Source: Bacillus sp. MM2020_1 (lineage in GTDB: Bacteria; Bacillota; Bacilli; Bacillales; Cytobacillaceae). Taken from it: a stretch of 64,000 bases of DNA. The translations under genes and the position numbers were made by a program. The notes beneath the pieces were generated by a model, which saw only the letters and a list, made by a program, of their open reading frames with translations, was not told the origin of the DNA and ran no database searches. The DNA is taken from NCBI GenBank assembly GCA_011250595.1, contig JAANMP010000009.1, positions 1 to 64,000 on the forward strand, written 5' to 3'. Below are positions 16,446 through 26,207 of this stretch, in pieces (the stretch's first letter is position 1; each line of letters starts with the position of its first letter).

Positions 16446-16488
16446 CCTTTTCTCGAATCATAAATTCGAGGAAAGGTTTTTCTTTTTT
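16446..16488 (+). terminator. Intrinsic terminator after the YpzG-like gene
   Basis: CCTTTTCTCGAAT pairs with ATTCGAGGAAAGG across a 4-nt loop (one mismatch), followed by TTTTTCTTTTTT. Confidence 0.8.
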
Positions 16489-16576
16489 GACTGAATTTTG
16501 TCAATACAATATTGATAATGTTTGTTCCACAAGCTATCATAAAATCTAATAAGAATATACGGGAGTGGAACATGAC

Positions 16577-17080
16577 ATGTTTGATGACTTTACTATTAGA
16601 GATGCTGAGATGAGTGATTTGCATGAAATTGTCGCTATATATAATACAACCATTGCAAGTCGGATGGTTACTGCTGATCTTGAGCCCATATCTATCGACA
16701 ATCGAATTCAATGGTTTAACGAACATTCATCAACTTTTCGTCCATTATGGGTGGTCGAAAATCAAGGCGAAATTTGCGCATGGGTAAGTTTCCAATCTTT
16801 TTATGGCAGACCTGCCTATCAGGCGACGGCTGAAATTAGTATCTATATTCATCCCGACTTTCGAGGCAAGAAACTTGGTAAATATTTAATCCAAAAAGCC
16901 ATGGATGCCTGTCCTAGTCTGCAGATTAAAACCTTACTCGGTTTTATCTTTGGGCATAATGAACCTAGCATTAAACTTTTTTCAAGCTTTGGATTTGAAA
17001 AATGGGCTCAACTCCCGAATGTGGCCGAACTGGATGGGATCGAACGAGATTTAATTATTCTTGGAAAAAGAATTTATTAA
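16577..17080 (+). CDS. GNAT family N-acetyltransferase (phosphinothricin-type, Pat/YwnH-like)
   Basis: 167 aa. N-terminal IRDAEMSDLHEIVAIYNTTI, the middle ENQGEICAWVSFQSFYGRPAYQATAEISIYI strand and acetyl-CoA loop HPDFRGKKLGKYLIQKAM are typical of the PAT/Bar subgroup of GNATs, which acetylate phosphinothricin, methionine sulfoximine or similar amino acids. Start placed at the ATG at 16577, with GGGAGTGG upstream; an in-frame GTG at 16565 lies within that ribosome site. Monocistronic. Confidence 0.82.
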   Translation: MFDDFTIRDAEMSDLHEIVAIYNTTIASRMVTADLEPISIDNRIQWFNEHSSTFRPLWVVENQGEICAWVSFQSFYGRPAYQATAEISIYIHPDFRGKKLGKYLIQKAMDACPSLQIKTLLGFIFGHNEPSIKLFSSFGFEKWAQLPNVAELDGIERDLIILGKRIY

Positions 17081-17189
17081 ACCAAAATGCAAGAATCTAC
17101 TATTTCCACTATTGTAGTGTTCCAAAAGAATGGATTTTCTAGTACTATAGACAATATACGTTATTTATTGAAAAGAACTGGAGATTTCC

Positions 17190-18860
17190 ATGGATAAAAT
17201 AAAACTAGTCATACTCTATTTGTTAACAAGTATTATTTGGATATTCGGATCCAATTATTTAATCGAAAAATACATACCTTTCTCTCTTATTGGGTTGGTG
17301 GAAAGATCGAAGGAGATTTTTTATATACTGGTGACAGGAGGGTTCCTTTATTTCTTCATTAGTAAAAAAGAAGAGTTGAATGTTTCCCAGGAAGATCAGA
17401 AACGTCTATCTACTTTAATTAATTCAATGGTTGATTTTGTTAACTTTAAAGACGGCGAAGGCAGATGGATTGAAGCCAATGAATTTGGGTTACAATTGTT
17501 CCAACTCGAGAATGTCGACTATCGCGGGAAAAAGGATTCGGAATTAGCTGAGTATACCGACTTCTACGGTGATGCGCTCCGATTTTGTGAGATTTCTGAT
17601 AAAGAAACGTGGAATAATCGAGAAATCACTCGAATTGAAGAGGTCCTTCCTGTTCCAGACGGATCAGTAAAAATATTTGACACGATCAAGGTACCACTAT
17701 TCTATGAAGATGGCAGTCGACAAGGTTTGGTCATCATTGGACGTGATATAACGGAAAGAAAGGAAATGGCATTAAAATTAGCTGAAAGCCAGCAACAATA
17801 TAAATCATTATTTGAATACAGTCCGGATATTGTTTACATGCTGGATTTGGAAGGAAATATTACTAATTTAAACCCACAATTCGATATCATTACAGGGTTC
17901 AACAGAGAAGAAGCGATCGGAAAAAATGTAAAACAATTATTACCGAAAAGGTATATACCCTATCTTCCAAAATTCATTTCTACTGTTGTCGAAGAATTTA
18001 AACCGGTCATGTATGAACTGAACATCCCACATGCAAACGGGAATCGAATCATCTTACAATGTACATCACTTCCGATTATTATTAATGGAAATATCACAGG
18101 GATTATTGGTTATGGCAGTGATGTGACTATATTAAGGGAAACAGAAGAACGGCTTCGCCGGACAGAAAAACTCTCAATTGTTGGCGAATTATCTGCAAGC
18201 GTTGCTCATGAAATCCGGAATCCGCTTACGTCTTTGAAAGGATTTGTCCAACTATTACAAATGGAAGATGAGAAGCATCAATTTTTTTATCAAATTATGC
18301 TCGATGAATTGAATCGAATCAACGATATTGTTGGTGAACTTTTGCTATTGGCAAAACCACAGCTCTTAAAATACACCAAGGCCTTGCTTCAGAAGCTACT
18401 ACAAGACGTCATCTCATTATTAAACACCGAAGCCAGTTTATATAATGTTCAAATTGAAGTCCATTTTCCTGAGAACGATCTATGGATTGAATGTGATCCA
18501 AATCAACTCAAGCAATTATTTATCAATGTGATTAAAAATTCAATTGAAGCCAGCCAAAATGGTGGAAAGGTTGCTATTTTTCTAGAGCAAATCGAAAAAA
18601 GCCATGTGTTAATAACCATAAAGGACAATGGCTGCGGTATTTCAAAAGAAAGATTAGAGAAAATTGGCGAACCATTCTACTCTTCCAAGGAAAAGGGGAC
18701 GGGGTTAGGCTTAACAGTTAGTTTCAAGATTGTTCAATCACATCAAGGCACGATTCATTTCGACAGTCAGAAAAATCAAGGGACTTCTGTTCAAATTGCC
18801 CTGCCTGTTAAGCAAAATACTACCAAGAACCAGCACCGGCCGTTCAAGGAAATGGTATAG
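17190..18860 (+). CDS. Membrane PAS-domain sensor histidine kinase, sporulation kinase type
   Basis: 556 aa. Two N-terminal membrane segments (about 5-23 and 43-58), two PAS domains (about 70-190 and 200-320), HisKA with phosphoacceptor His340 in SASVAHEIRNPLTSLKGF, and a HATPase domain with NVIKNSIEA, DNGCGIS and GTGLGLT. The architecture and the H-box match KinA/KinB/KinE-like kinases that feed the Spo0F-Spo0B-Spo0A phosphorelay. No response regulator is adjacent, typical of orphan sporulation kinases. It lies next to, and convergent with, the germinant receptor operon. The phosphorelay role is inferred. Confidence 0.85.
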   Translation: MDKIKLVILYLLTSIIWIFGSNYLIEKYIPFSLIGLVERSKEIFYILVTGGFLYFFISKKEELNVSQEDQKRLSTLINSMVDFVNFKDGEGRWIEANEFGLQLFQLENVDYRGKKDSELAEYTDFYGDALRFCEISDKETWNNREITRIEEVLPVPDGSVKIFDTIKVPLFYEDGSRQGLVIIGRDITERKEMALKLAESQQQYKSLFEYSPDIVYMLDLEGNITNLNPQFDIITGFNREEAIGKNVKQLLPKRYIPYLPKFISTVVEEFKPVMYELNIPHANGNRIILQCTSLPIIINGNITGIIGYGSDVTILRETEERLRRTEKLSIVGELSASVAHEIRNPLTSLKGFVQLLQMEDEKHQFFYQIMLDELNRINDIVGELLLLAKPQLLKYTKALLQKLLQDVISLLNTEASLYNVQIEVHFPENDLWIECDPNQLKQLFINVIKNSIEASQNGGKVAIFLEQIEKSHVLITIKDNGCGISKERLEKIGEPFYSSKEKGTGLGLTVSFKIVQSHQGTIHFDSQKNQGTSVQIALPVKQNTTKNQHRPFKEMV

Positions 18861-18881
18861 AAAAGTTTTTAAGCCTTGCTA

Positions 18882-19988
18882 TCATGCTGGGCTTTTCTTT
18901 TTCTTTCTATTCCGAAAGAAGGCAATAACAAGTAACATGGACGGAATGATAATTTGAAAAGGCCAATGTAAATAAACGGGAACAATCACTAACCCTTCCT
19001 TTATATGTTCCGCATAATTGGATGCAATGGTAACGGATGCAAATAAGACGATCATCCCCAATGGAAACCCAATCTTCCGTTGATTCGGTATTTGAAAGAT
19101 ATCAGCAGCTCCAGCAACAGCAGCATAAAAATAAATCGAAATCTTAAAAAAACCACCAATGATTAAGTAGAGCATAAATAATACATCTAACCGCTCAATA
19201 AAATCGGCAATTTGAATTCGCCCTACTGTCATTAACAGTGGGAAAGTAGACCTCTGAAAGAGTGCTACCCCTAAAACAGAAATATTTACTACCACTGTAA
19301 TGGTAATATTGATTCCACTTAAGACAATCCCACCTATACAGACTAGTTTAGCCTTCTTTTTCTCTCTTAAGAATGGGAGCAGCATCGTAAAAACCACCAT
19401 TTCTCCAAACGGAAAGGTAATGGTTTGTGCTAGAAATGTTTTTATAACAGGTTTCAACCCATATTCTAATATCGGTTGTAAGTTTCCTAAATGAATCAAC
19501 CCTGAAAAGACGATTAGCAGCATCCCCAATATTGCCGTCATGTAGACAATGCCAAAGAAAATTTCTCCAACCCGTGCTAATACTTCAAACCCTTTATGGA
19601 TGGCATATATTATCGTAATGATCATTAGAGCATTGATTACTAATAAGGGAGTACTATTATAAATGGTAGATGATAATAACTCGCCAAAATCACGTAATAC
19701 CCTTGAAGCGCAATATAAAAAATAGACAATATATAATACCCCAATAAACCGTCCAATCCATTTCCCTGCTATTTCTTGAACATAACTGGATAAGGGTAGA
19801 TCAGGATAGTACATATATAATCGGTAATAAATAAAAAAGACGACTATTCCGCCGGCTAAACCCAGCAATACAGCTATCCAAGCATCCTGTTTGGCACCTG
19901 ACGCAATTCCAACCAGGATGGCACTGCCCATTTCAAATAAAACGACCAGCACAAACAATTGAGTTGTACTTATTTTCACTTTTTCCAT
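18882..19988 (-). CDS. GerB-type germinant receptor transporter-like subunit (second copy)
   Basis: 368 aa, about ten hydrophobic segments, of the spore germination (GerAB/APC-like) permease family. Members sit in the spore inner membrane and bind the germinant. It aligns without gaps over its whole length with the next gene upstream in the operon (also 368 aa), differing at scattered positions. Last gene of a gerXA-gerXC-gerXB-gerXB operon. The 70-nt spacer contains a ribosome site (AAGGGGGGACC before the ATG). It may give the receptor a second germinant specificity. Confidence 0.88.
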   Translation of the reverse strand: MEKVKISTTQLFVLVVLFEMGSAILVGIASGAKQDAWIAVLLGLAGGIVVFFIYYRLYMYYPDLPLSSYVQEIAGKWIGRFIGVLYIVYFLYCASRVLRDFGELLSSTIYNSTPLLVINALMIITIIYAIHKGFEVLARVGEIFFGIVYMTAILGMLLIVFSGLIHLGNLQPILEYGLKPVIKTFLAQTITFPFGEMVVFTMLLPFLREKKKAKLVCIGGIVLSGINITITVVVNISVLGVALFQRSTFPLLMTVGRIQIADFIERLDVLFMLYLIIGGFFKISIYFYAAVAGAADIFQIPNQRKIGFPLGMIVLFASVTIASNYAEHIKEGLVIVPVYLHWPFQIIIPSMLLVIAFFRNRKKKKSPA

Positions 19989-20058
19989 GTTCGAATGGTC
20001 CCCCCTTAAAAAGGGTAATTTATATCTGAGCTATCCGATATTCCCAAACCCCTTCTAC

Positions 20059-21165
20059 TTATGCCGGGCTTGTCTTTTTCTTACGATTACGCAAAAAGGC
20101 AATGATAAGTAAGCTGAAGGGGATGATAATTTGAAAAGGCCAAGATAAATAAATCGGAACTATCACTAAACCCTCCTGCATAAATTCTGCTATATTGGAT
20201 GCGATTGTTATTGAACCAAATAAAACGATCAACCCAATTGGAAACCCAAGTTTACGTTGGTTTTTAAATTGAAAGATATCAGCGGCACCAGCCATTGCAG
20301 CGTAGAAATAAATCGCAATTTTAAAAAAACCAGCAATGATTAAATAGAGCATAAATAATACATCCAAACGTTCGATAAAATCAGCAATTTGAATTCTCCC
20401 GATTGTGGATAGTAAAGGAAAGGTTGCTCGATGAAAGAGGCCCACCCCTAAAACCGCTATATTAACTATCGTTGTAATGGTAATATTTATCCCTGCTAAT
20501 ATCATTCCACCCAGACAGACAATTTTCACCTTTTTTTTATCGTTTAAAAACGGGAGCACCATCGTAAAAACAACCATCTCTCCAAAGGGAAAGGTGATGG
20601 TTTCTCTTAAAAATGTTTTGATTATTGGTTTTAACCCATTTTCTAAAATTGGTTTTAAGTTCCCTAAATGAATTAAGCCGGAAAAGACAATTAGCAGCAT
20701 CCCTAATATCGCCGTCAAATAGATAATTCCAAAGAATATTTCGCCTACTCGGGCTAATACTTCAAACCCCTTATGCATCGCATAAATAATCGTAACGATC
20801 ATGAGGGTATTGATAACAAATAAGGGAGTACTACTATAAATAGTTGTCGCTAACAACTCTCCAAAATCGCGTAAAACCCTTGATGCAAGATACATAAAAT
20901 AAACAATATATAAAAAGCCAATGATTCGTCCCGGCCATTTACCTACTATTTTTTGAAGATAACTAGTTAATGGCAAGTCAGGATAGTACATATATAATCG
21001 GTAATAAATGAAAAAGACAATAACTCCACCACCTAATCCGAACAAAACAGCGATCCAGGCGTCCTGTTTCGCTTGTGACCCGAGTCCCAGAAGAATGGCA
21101 CTACCCATCTCATACAGAACAATCAGGACAAACATTTGGAACGCACTAACTTTTGCCTTTTCCAT
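20059..21165 (-). CDS. GerB-type germinant receptor transporter-like subunit (first copy)
   Basis: 368 aa multi-pass GerAB family protein. Hallmarks such as YYRLYMYYPDLPL, SRVLRDFGELL, FPFGEMVVFTM and GRIQIADFIERLDVLFMLYLII are all shared with the downstream paralogue. In characterised receptors the B subunit recognises the germinant (amino acid or sugar). It follows gerXC by 31 nt. Tandem duplication of the B subunit is evident. Specificity is unknown. Confidence 0.9.
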   Translation of the reverse strand: MEKAKVSAFQMFVLIVLYEMGSAILLGLGSQAKQDAWIAVLFGLGGGVIVFFIYYRLYMYYPDLPLTSYLQKIVGKWPGRIIGFLYIVYFMYLASRVLRDFGELLATTIYSSTPLFVINTLMIVTIIYAMHKGFEVLARVGEIFFGIIYLTAILGMLLIVFSGLIHLGNLKPILENGLKPIIKTFLRETITFPFGEMVVFTMVLPFLNDKKKVKIVCLGGMILAGINITITTIVNIAVLGVGLFHRATFPLLSTIGRIQIADFIERLDVLFMLYLIIAGFFKIAIYFYAAMAGAADIFQFKNQRKLGFPIGLIVLFGSITIASNIAEFMQEGLVIVPIYLSWPFQIIIPFSLLIIAFLRNRKKKTSPA

Positions 21166-21196
21166 GTACGATCAATCTCCCCCCTGCTTATAAGGG

Positions 21197-22408
21197 TTAC
21201 TTATTAATATCTGACCAAAACGGATTCGTCCGAACCCCTTCACGGCGGACGTAAGAATCTACCTTAACATTCACCTCAAGGTCTGCAAAATAATTGTTCC
21301 AATCTCGCTCAAGCTTTTTCCAAAGATCAGGATTCGCTTTATGAACCACATCACCAAACCCGAAGATATCACACTTTAGTCTTTTCGCTTCCTTTACAGA
21401 TATCTGCACTTCCTTTTTAATGGCTTTCTCCGTTAACGTTTCAATTTTTCCAATGGTCTTAGGATCCATCAAGTCTATCGCAGTATTTGCTTCACTAAGC
21501 CAGCCCTCATTTTCAATTTTAATATTTATGACTGGTTTCCCATGTTTAATATTGGTTGAAACCTTGGTTTTTGACCGAATTGGGACAACACTTAAGGCAT
21601 TTTTCTTCCCCTTCCATTGAAGCGTAATATCGGTACTCTTCACTTTATCTAAGACCCATACGACCCCGCGAGACTTTTTACTCTCAATCCAATCGATTAA
21701 TGCCCCATCTTTAAAAACTGCTAAGCCATCCGCTGAGAGGAAGGAATCGGTCGTCGTTTTTTGCAAATTTTCTGCTTTGTTGGCTTCTTCTTTCCTTCCA
21801 ATCAATCGATAGCCATTTAGAATTGGCTCTTTTCCGCTTCCGACAATTCCATCAATCAAATCATCAATGCTTATACTAAAATTTTCCCCTTTCATTGCTT
21901 CAGAAGATTTGATTTCTTTAGTAATTTTGGTAACAGGAAGTTTGTCTAGAATCGTCAAAGTAGTCACTATTTCTTCTGCGGAAGAATCTCTAGCTACTAA
22001 AATCTCTGTGGTAGTTCTAAATTCCGGGTCCCTTGCAAAAGAATCCAATAGATTTAGAAATTGCGTTCTTTCTCTCGCCACTTCTTCACTAACCACGACT
22101 ACATTGGTGTGTGCATAATATAAACGGCGTGAGACTTCTTTGGTGGCATTTCTTGCTGCCTCAGTCATTGTTCTACCTGTGCTTTTATAAACAGCAATCG
22201 GCAGACCCTGACCTCCTCCACTTTGCCCCGCTGAAACGTTGCCGGGATTAACAAGTTGAAAGGAAACATGGTACAAATCGTCCTCCCCCTTATCAATACC
22301 GAGTGCCATCACAAACGCTAAATCAGTGAGCTCCTTCTGATTCCAGCATGCAGTTAGGATTGGCACTGATAATCCTATTACCAAAATAACCTTTACCCAT
22401 TTTTTCAT
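21197..22408 (-). CDS. GerC-type germinant receptor lipoprotein subunit
   Basis: 403 aa. Signal peptide with lipobox LTAC (Cys21) for diacylglycerol attachment, followed by WNQKELTDLAFVMALGIDKGE typical of GerAC. The C-terminal half has the usual GerC beta/alpha domain. The start codon overlaps the gerXA stop by one base (TAATG). The subunit is needed for receptor assembly in the inner spore membrane. Confidence 0.92.
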   Translation of the reverse strand: MKKWVKVILVIGLSVPILTACWNQKELTDLAFVMALGIDKGEDDLYHVSFQLVNPGNVSAGQSGGGQGLPIAVYKSTGRTMTEAARNATKEVSRRLYYAHTNVVVVSEEVARERTQFLNLLDSFARDPEFRTTTEILVARDSSAEEIVTTLTILDKLPVTKITKEIKSSEAMKGENFSISIDDLIDGIVGSGKEPILNGYRLIGRKEEANKAENLQKTTTDSFLSADGLAVFKDGALIDWIESKKSRGVVWVLDKVKSTDITLQWKGKKNALSVVPIRSKTKVSTNIKHGKPVINIKIENEGWLSEANTAIDLMDPKTIGKIETLTEKAIKKEVQISVKEAKRLKCDIFGFGDVVHKANPDLWKKLERDWNNYFADLEVNVKVDSYVRREGVRTNPFWSDINK

Positions 22409-24012
22409 TACTCTTCACCATTTTGAGAGGGATTTTCCGTTTGCTTTGGCGGACCTGGCTTTTGATTTTCCCCTGACCGCTTCATATTGCCCTTACTAAT
22501 GAACATCGGTCTATTTTTCATTGCCCAAATGGGAAAACGAACAAAGGCGTCTTGTTGATTATGAATGTTGAAAGGAGCTAACGGCATCATGTATGGAATT
22601 CCAAATGAACGGAGCGAACATAAATGAATGGTCATGAACATAAGCCCTAACATAATTCCATAAAAGCCCAACATGGTGGCTAAGCCCATTAGAACAAAGC
22701 GAATTAATCTTGCCGCAATCGCCATGGCGAAAACGGGGGTGGAAAAATTGGCAATGGCTGTGATGGAAACAACGATAACCATGACTGGCGAGACAAACCC
22801 GGCCTGTACTGCTGCCTGGCCAATTACGAGAGCCCCCACAATCGACACGGCTTGACCAACTGCTCTAGGAAGCCTTAGACCCGCCTCCCTTAAAATTTCA
22901 AAGGTAACCTCCATAATTAATGCCTCCACAAATGCTGGAAAAGGAACATTTTCACGTTGAGAGGCAATAGCGATGGCCATGGTCGTCGGGATCATCTCTT
23001 GATGAAAGGTGGTCGCAGCAATATAAACTGAAGGACCAATAACAGCGATTAGGAATGATAAAATTCTTAACATTCGAATCCCGGTTGAAATGTCAAATCT
23101 TGAATAATAATCATCCGGTGCTTGGAAAAATTGAATAAAAAGTGCTGGAACCGTAACAGTAAACGGAGTCCCATCGACTACTATGGCTACCCGCCCTTCT
23201 AGTAAATGTGATGTCACGACATCGGGCCGTTCTGAATGGTAAGTTGTTGGAAATGTTGTCCAACTTTGGTCTTCAATTAATTGCTCGATAAATCCGGAAC
23301 CTTGTATGGAGTCGATATTGATTCGTTCAAGCCTTTCTTTCACTTCTCCAACAATTTTTTCATTGGCGATCCCTTTTATATACATAATGGCGATATCGGT
23401 TTGAGAAACAGTGCCGATTTTCATGGCGTCTACCCGTAAATTGGGACTTTTTATCCGGCGGCGAATTAATGCCGTATTTGTACGGAGTGTTTCTGTAAAC
23501 GAATCTTTTGGACCTCGAATCGATAGTTGAGTTGAGGGCTCTGAAATCGCTCTCTTTTCCCATCCTTTTGTTTCCCCACTGATTGCTTTATTGTATCCCT
23601 GTAAAAAAATAACGGTATCACCTGAAAACAATGTATCAAAAACCTGATTCCAATTAATAATTGTCTTAACACTACCCAATGCCATGGTTTTGTCAAGCAT
23701 GAATTGAAAGATATCTACGGTTTCATCGGGTACCTCTGCTTCCATTAGTGTTTCTAATATATAGTCAGCAACTGAGATCATATTGGCCAATCCGTCAATA
23801 TAAACAAGTGCCCCTTTATGTGCACCTATCTTAAACTCACGAACATTAACATCGGAACTATTGCCAACTTCCTCTTTTAAATGAGAGATATTCTCTTGAT
23901 AATCTCTTAGAATAGGCAAATCCTCTGGTTTTTGCGGATCTTGTTTTTGCCTATAATTATCGTCCTGTCTCTTTTTTTGTTTATTTTTGAGCATTTTAGA
24001 CAAAATCGACAC
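22408..24012 (-). CDS. GerA-type germinant receptor ion-channel subunit
   Basis: 534 aa, GerAA family. A charged N-terminal cytoplasmic domain (about 1-290) with VYIDGLANMISV and RRRIKSPNLRVD is followed by a membrane domain with five or six helices, including EALIMEVTFEILREAGLRLPRAVGQAVSIVGALVIGQAAV, and a polar tail. GerAA oligomers form the germinant-gated channel. The start is a GTG at 24012, five nt after GAGGCGG. First gene of the four-gene receptor operon. No clear sigma-G promoter could be assigned; CCAATATTGG lies in the leader. Confidence 0.93.
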   Translation of the reverse strand: MSILSKMLKNKQKKRQDDNYRQKQDPQKPEDLPILRDYQENISHLKEEVGNSSDVNVREFKIGAHKGALVYIDGLANMISVADYILETLMEAEVPDETVDIFQFMLDKTMALGSVKTIINWNQVFDTLFSGDTVIFLQGYNKAISGETKGWEKRAISEPSTQLSIRGPKDSFTETLRTNTALIRRRIKSPNLRVDAMKIGTVSQTDIAIMYIKGIANEKIVGEVKERLERINIDSIQGSGFIEQLIEDQSWTTFPTTYHSERPDVVTSHLLEGRVAIVVDGTPFTVTVPALFIQFFQAPDDYYSRFDISTGIRMLRILSFLIAVIGPSVYIAATTFHQEMIPTTMAIAIASQRENVPFPAFVEALIMEVTFEILREAGLRLPRAVGQAVSIVGALVIGQAAVQAGFVSPVMVIVVSITAIANFSTPVFAMAIAARLIRFVLMGLATMLGFYGIMLGLMFMTIHLCSLRSFGIPYMMPLAPFNIHNQQDAFVRFPIWAMKNRPMFISKGNMKRSGENQKPGPPKQTENPSQNGEE

Positions 24013-24183
24013 AATATCCGCCTCACTTAATAATATTTAAAAATCTTTTCTCCAATATTGGATATATTGCCCAATGAATACCACTTTATCCCATTGAAGC
24101 AGGTTTTAATTTCACATTAATTTTGAAAACGGAATAAGGAACAGCACTGAATCGAACAATAAGAAAAAAGGATTCCTAAAGGT

Positions 24184-24429
24184 GTGAAGAGGTTGAAAAT
24201 ATTATTTGTCACCTGCTTACTGGCGATTGCTAGTACAATCCTAATTATTTCACTGGATCTTTTGATGGGTGTACCAATATCAGGAATTATTTGGAAGGCG
24301 ATTAATCCTTTTAGGGTATTGGAGCCAGCTGAATATATCATTATTTTATTGTTTATTATGTTTTACTTTATTGATACCTTTGGTGCGTATTTAAAAAAGA
24401 AAAAGGAAAAAGAGAATCCTTCTAATTAA
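24184..24429 (+). CDS. Small two-TM protein beside the ger operon (candidate germination D protein)
   Basis: 81 aa with two hydrophobic helices (about 5-29 and 49-68), the segment NPFRVLEPAEYIIILLF between them and a Lys-rich tail. It is transcribed divergently from gerXA. Small two-TM proteins of about 75 residues encoded next to gerA-type operons are known to modulate germination rate (D proteins of B. subtilis and B. megaterium). Length, topology and location fit. The start is a GTG at 24184 with only a close AAAGG, so the true start is uncertain. Confidence 0.6.
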   Translation: MKRLKILFVTCLLAIASTILIISLDLLMGVPISGIIWKAINPFRVLEPAEYIIILLFIMFYFIDTFGAYLKKKKEKENPSN

Positions 24430-24430
24430 A

Positions 24431-24472
24431 AAAGATAAGAGCCCCCTTTAGAATGGGAGGCTCTTATCTGAA
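24431..24472. terminator. Terminator hairpin between convergent small genes
   Basis: AGATAAGAGCC pairs exactly with GGCTCTTATCT. On the minus strand it is followed by TTTTTT, giving a strong terminator for the 73-aa gene, whose stop codon lies in the loop. On the plus strand the T-run is weaker. Confidence 0.75.
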
Positions 24473-24669
24473 TTGTTTTTCGGTAATTCTTTTTTATGAA
24501 ACAATCTTTTGAATAAAATAACTCCAACTGATATAAACCTACTCCACCATCGCTTCTTCCTATTTATATTTGGACCATAAACATATCGATTCCAAAAATA
24601 ATAGAAAAATTCCTCAATAACTACCAATAAGATAAAAAATAAAATAGAAATAGTTATCCAATACCACAT
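24448..24669 (-). CDS. Small single-TM protein, unknown function
   Basis: 73 aa. One N-terminal membrane helix (about 4-22), a Trp/Tyr/Arg-rich middle and a Lys-rich polar tail. Supported as a gene by AAAAGGAGT seven nt before the ATG and by its own terminator. No family recognised. Confidence 0.55.
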   Translation of the reverse strand: MWYWITISILFFILLVVIEEFFYYFWNRYVYGPNINRKKRWWSRFISVGVILFKRLFHKKELPKNNSDKSLPF

Positions 24670-24862
24670 TTTTAGGACTCCTTTTCAAACAGAAATTTTA
24701 TCTTATTCGAAAAACCTCGGGGAAGTACATTCAAAACCAACCTCGTTCATCAATGAACAATCTGTATATTCTTATTTTAACAAAAAGTTGCTAAATTGTG
24801 GAATTTTTAGGTAAATTGTTTTCACGCAAGAGGTAGTTTGGATTCTATCCTTATTATTCTTA

Positions 24863-26083
24863 TCACAAAGTTTTTTCAAATTTTGGAGCTTTTGCAGGAA
24901 TAAAAAATTTATTTCCAGCTGTAAAAAAGACCACACTTCCCATCGTTGTGACAGCAAGAATCCAAAACATGATTTGGCCTTGAAACTGACTTAAAAGGTA
25001 CCCGCCGATAATGGGTCCGAGGAAATTTCCAATCTTCCGGAATTGTGCTGCACCGAAATAGGTCCCACGCAAATGTTCAGGGGCAAGTTGGTCAATCATC
25101 ATACTGTTAGAAGGGAAAATTAAAATTTCACCTACAGTTAACAACACGATGGCAGAAATTGCAGTTATCCAGCCGTTGACAAAACTGAAGGCGACTAATC
25201 CAGCCGCCATAAAAACGGCTCCGACTACCATTACCTGCATTAGTCGAAATTTTTCGGCCACATGGCTAATCGGCATTTGTAAGAAAACAACCAGCACGGC
25301 ATTAATCGTGATCAGCGTCGAAAAAATGACAATTCCATTTTCTACAGTTCCTTCAAGGACTTGCGGTAAGTTGGAGTCAATTTGAACATAACCCACGTTT
25401 ACTAAAATTATTCCAAGGATTAGAAACCTAAGTGCTTTATCTTTTCTGATGATCGTAAAAGCATCACCAAAAGAGACAACCCTTTTGCTTATTCCCACTT
25501 GAGGTAAGACAAGTTTCTTCAATAGGAACACCAGCACAATGGCATAGAATAAATAGGTGGTTCCAGTTATCGCAAAGGATAACTTTGCAGATGTACTGGC
25601 CAAATAGGCACCAACAAGCGGACCAACAGATGCACCAATATTCATCGCTGTATAGCGTAAAGAATATACCTTCATCCGCTTTTCCTTATCTGTCAAATCG
25701 GCCATCAAAGCTTGTGATGTTGGTTCAAAAAATGAATTGCAAAGCCCATTTAATGCGTTTAACAGAATAAACCAGCCCTGCCCAGTAGCCGCAGTAAATC
25801 CATAATAAACAAGCGTTACCATAAACAAAGATATCAGCATCACAGGTTTACGCCCAAACCGGTCCGATAGATGACTGCCTATAAACCCTCCAACCGTAGC
25901 CATTAAGGGACTCATCCCAACTGTTAAACCGATGATGATAGGAGATAAATCCATATGCCTAGATAAGTAGATTGAAAGAAAAGGAAGCGTCATAAAAGAA
26001 GCGCCTCTTGATAAAACCGTTCCAATTAATAATACCCACACGATCGGATGAAATTGACCGATGTAGTTCGTAACTTTTGCCAT
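24863..26083 (-). CDS. MFS transporter, drug/metabolite exporter type
   Basis: 406 aa, about 12 membrane helices. Motif A is visible as GSHLSDRFGRKPVMLISL between helices 2 and 3. PTSQALMADLTDKEKRMKVYSLRY (helix 4-5 region) and LAPEHLRGTYFGAAQFRKIGNFLGPIIGGYL are typical of YfmI/MdtH-like DHA1 exporters. Substrate not predictable. Monocistronic. Confidence 0.87.
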   Translation of the reverse strand: MAKVTNYIGQFHPIVWVLLIGTVLSRGASFMTLPFLSIYLSRHMDLSPIIIGLTVGMSPLMATVGGFIGSHLSDRFGRKPVMLISLFMVTLVYYGFTAATGQGWFILLNALNGLCNSFFEPTSQALMADLTDKEKRMKVYSLRYTAMNIGASVGPLVGAYLASTSAKLSFAITGTTYLFYAIVLVFLLKKLVLPQVGISKRVVSFGDAFTIIRKDKALRFLILGIILVNVGYVQIDSNLPQVLEGTVENGIVIFSTLITINAVLVVFLQMPISHVAEKFRLMQVMVVGAVFMAAGLVAFSFVNGWITAISAIVLLTVGEILIFPSNSMMIDQLAPEHLRGTYFGAAQFRKIGNFLGPIIGGYLLSQFQGQIMFWILAVTTMGSVVFFTAGNKFFIPAKAPKFEKTL

Positions 26084-26171
26084 ATATGTATGCCTCTCAG
26101 AATTTTTTTGTCAATATCTAGTAAAACAATTTGTGCGGATAATGTAAAGAATTTTCTTACTCCTTTATAGG

Positions 26172-26203
26172 AAAAGTCAGCCCCAATATGGGACTGACTT
26201 CGC
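26172..26203 (-). terminator. Terminator hairpin after the holin gene
   Basis: AAGTCAG(C)CCC pairs with GGG(A)CTGACTT around a 5-nt loop; the minus-strand T-run is short (TTTT). It lies right after the holin stop. Confidence 0.55.
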
Positions 26204-26207
26204 TTAT

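Noticed and set aside
16430..16726. 98-codon minus-strand frame over a terminator and the GNAT start
   Set aside because: It crosses the YpzG-like terminator and the antisense of a clear GNAT gene; no ribosome site.
18862..18905. Terminator between the kinase and the second gerB gene
   Set aside because: AAGCC/GGGCTT forms only a short stem with internal mismatches and overlaps the end of the gerB coding sequence; not strong enough to call.
24013..24110. Sigma-G promoter before gerXA
   Set aside because: Expected by function, but no sequence fits the -35/-10 consensus with correct spacing well enough to mark.
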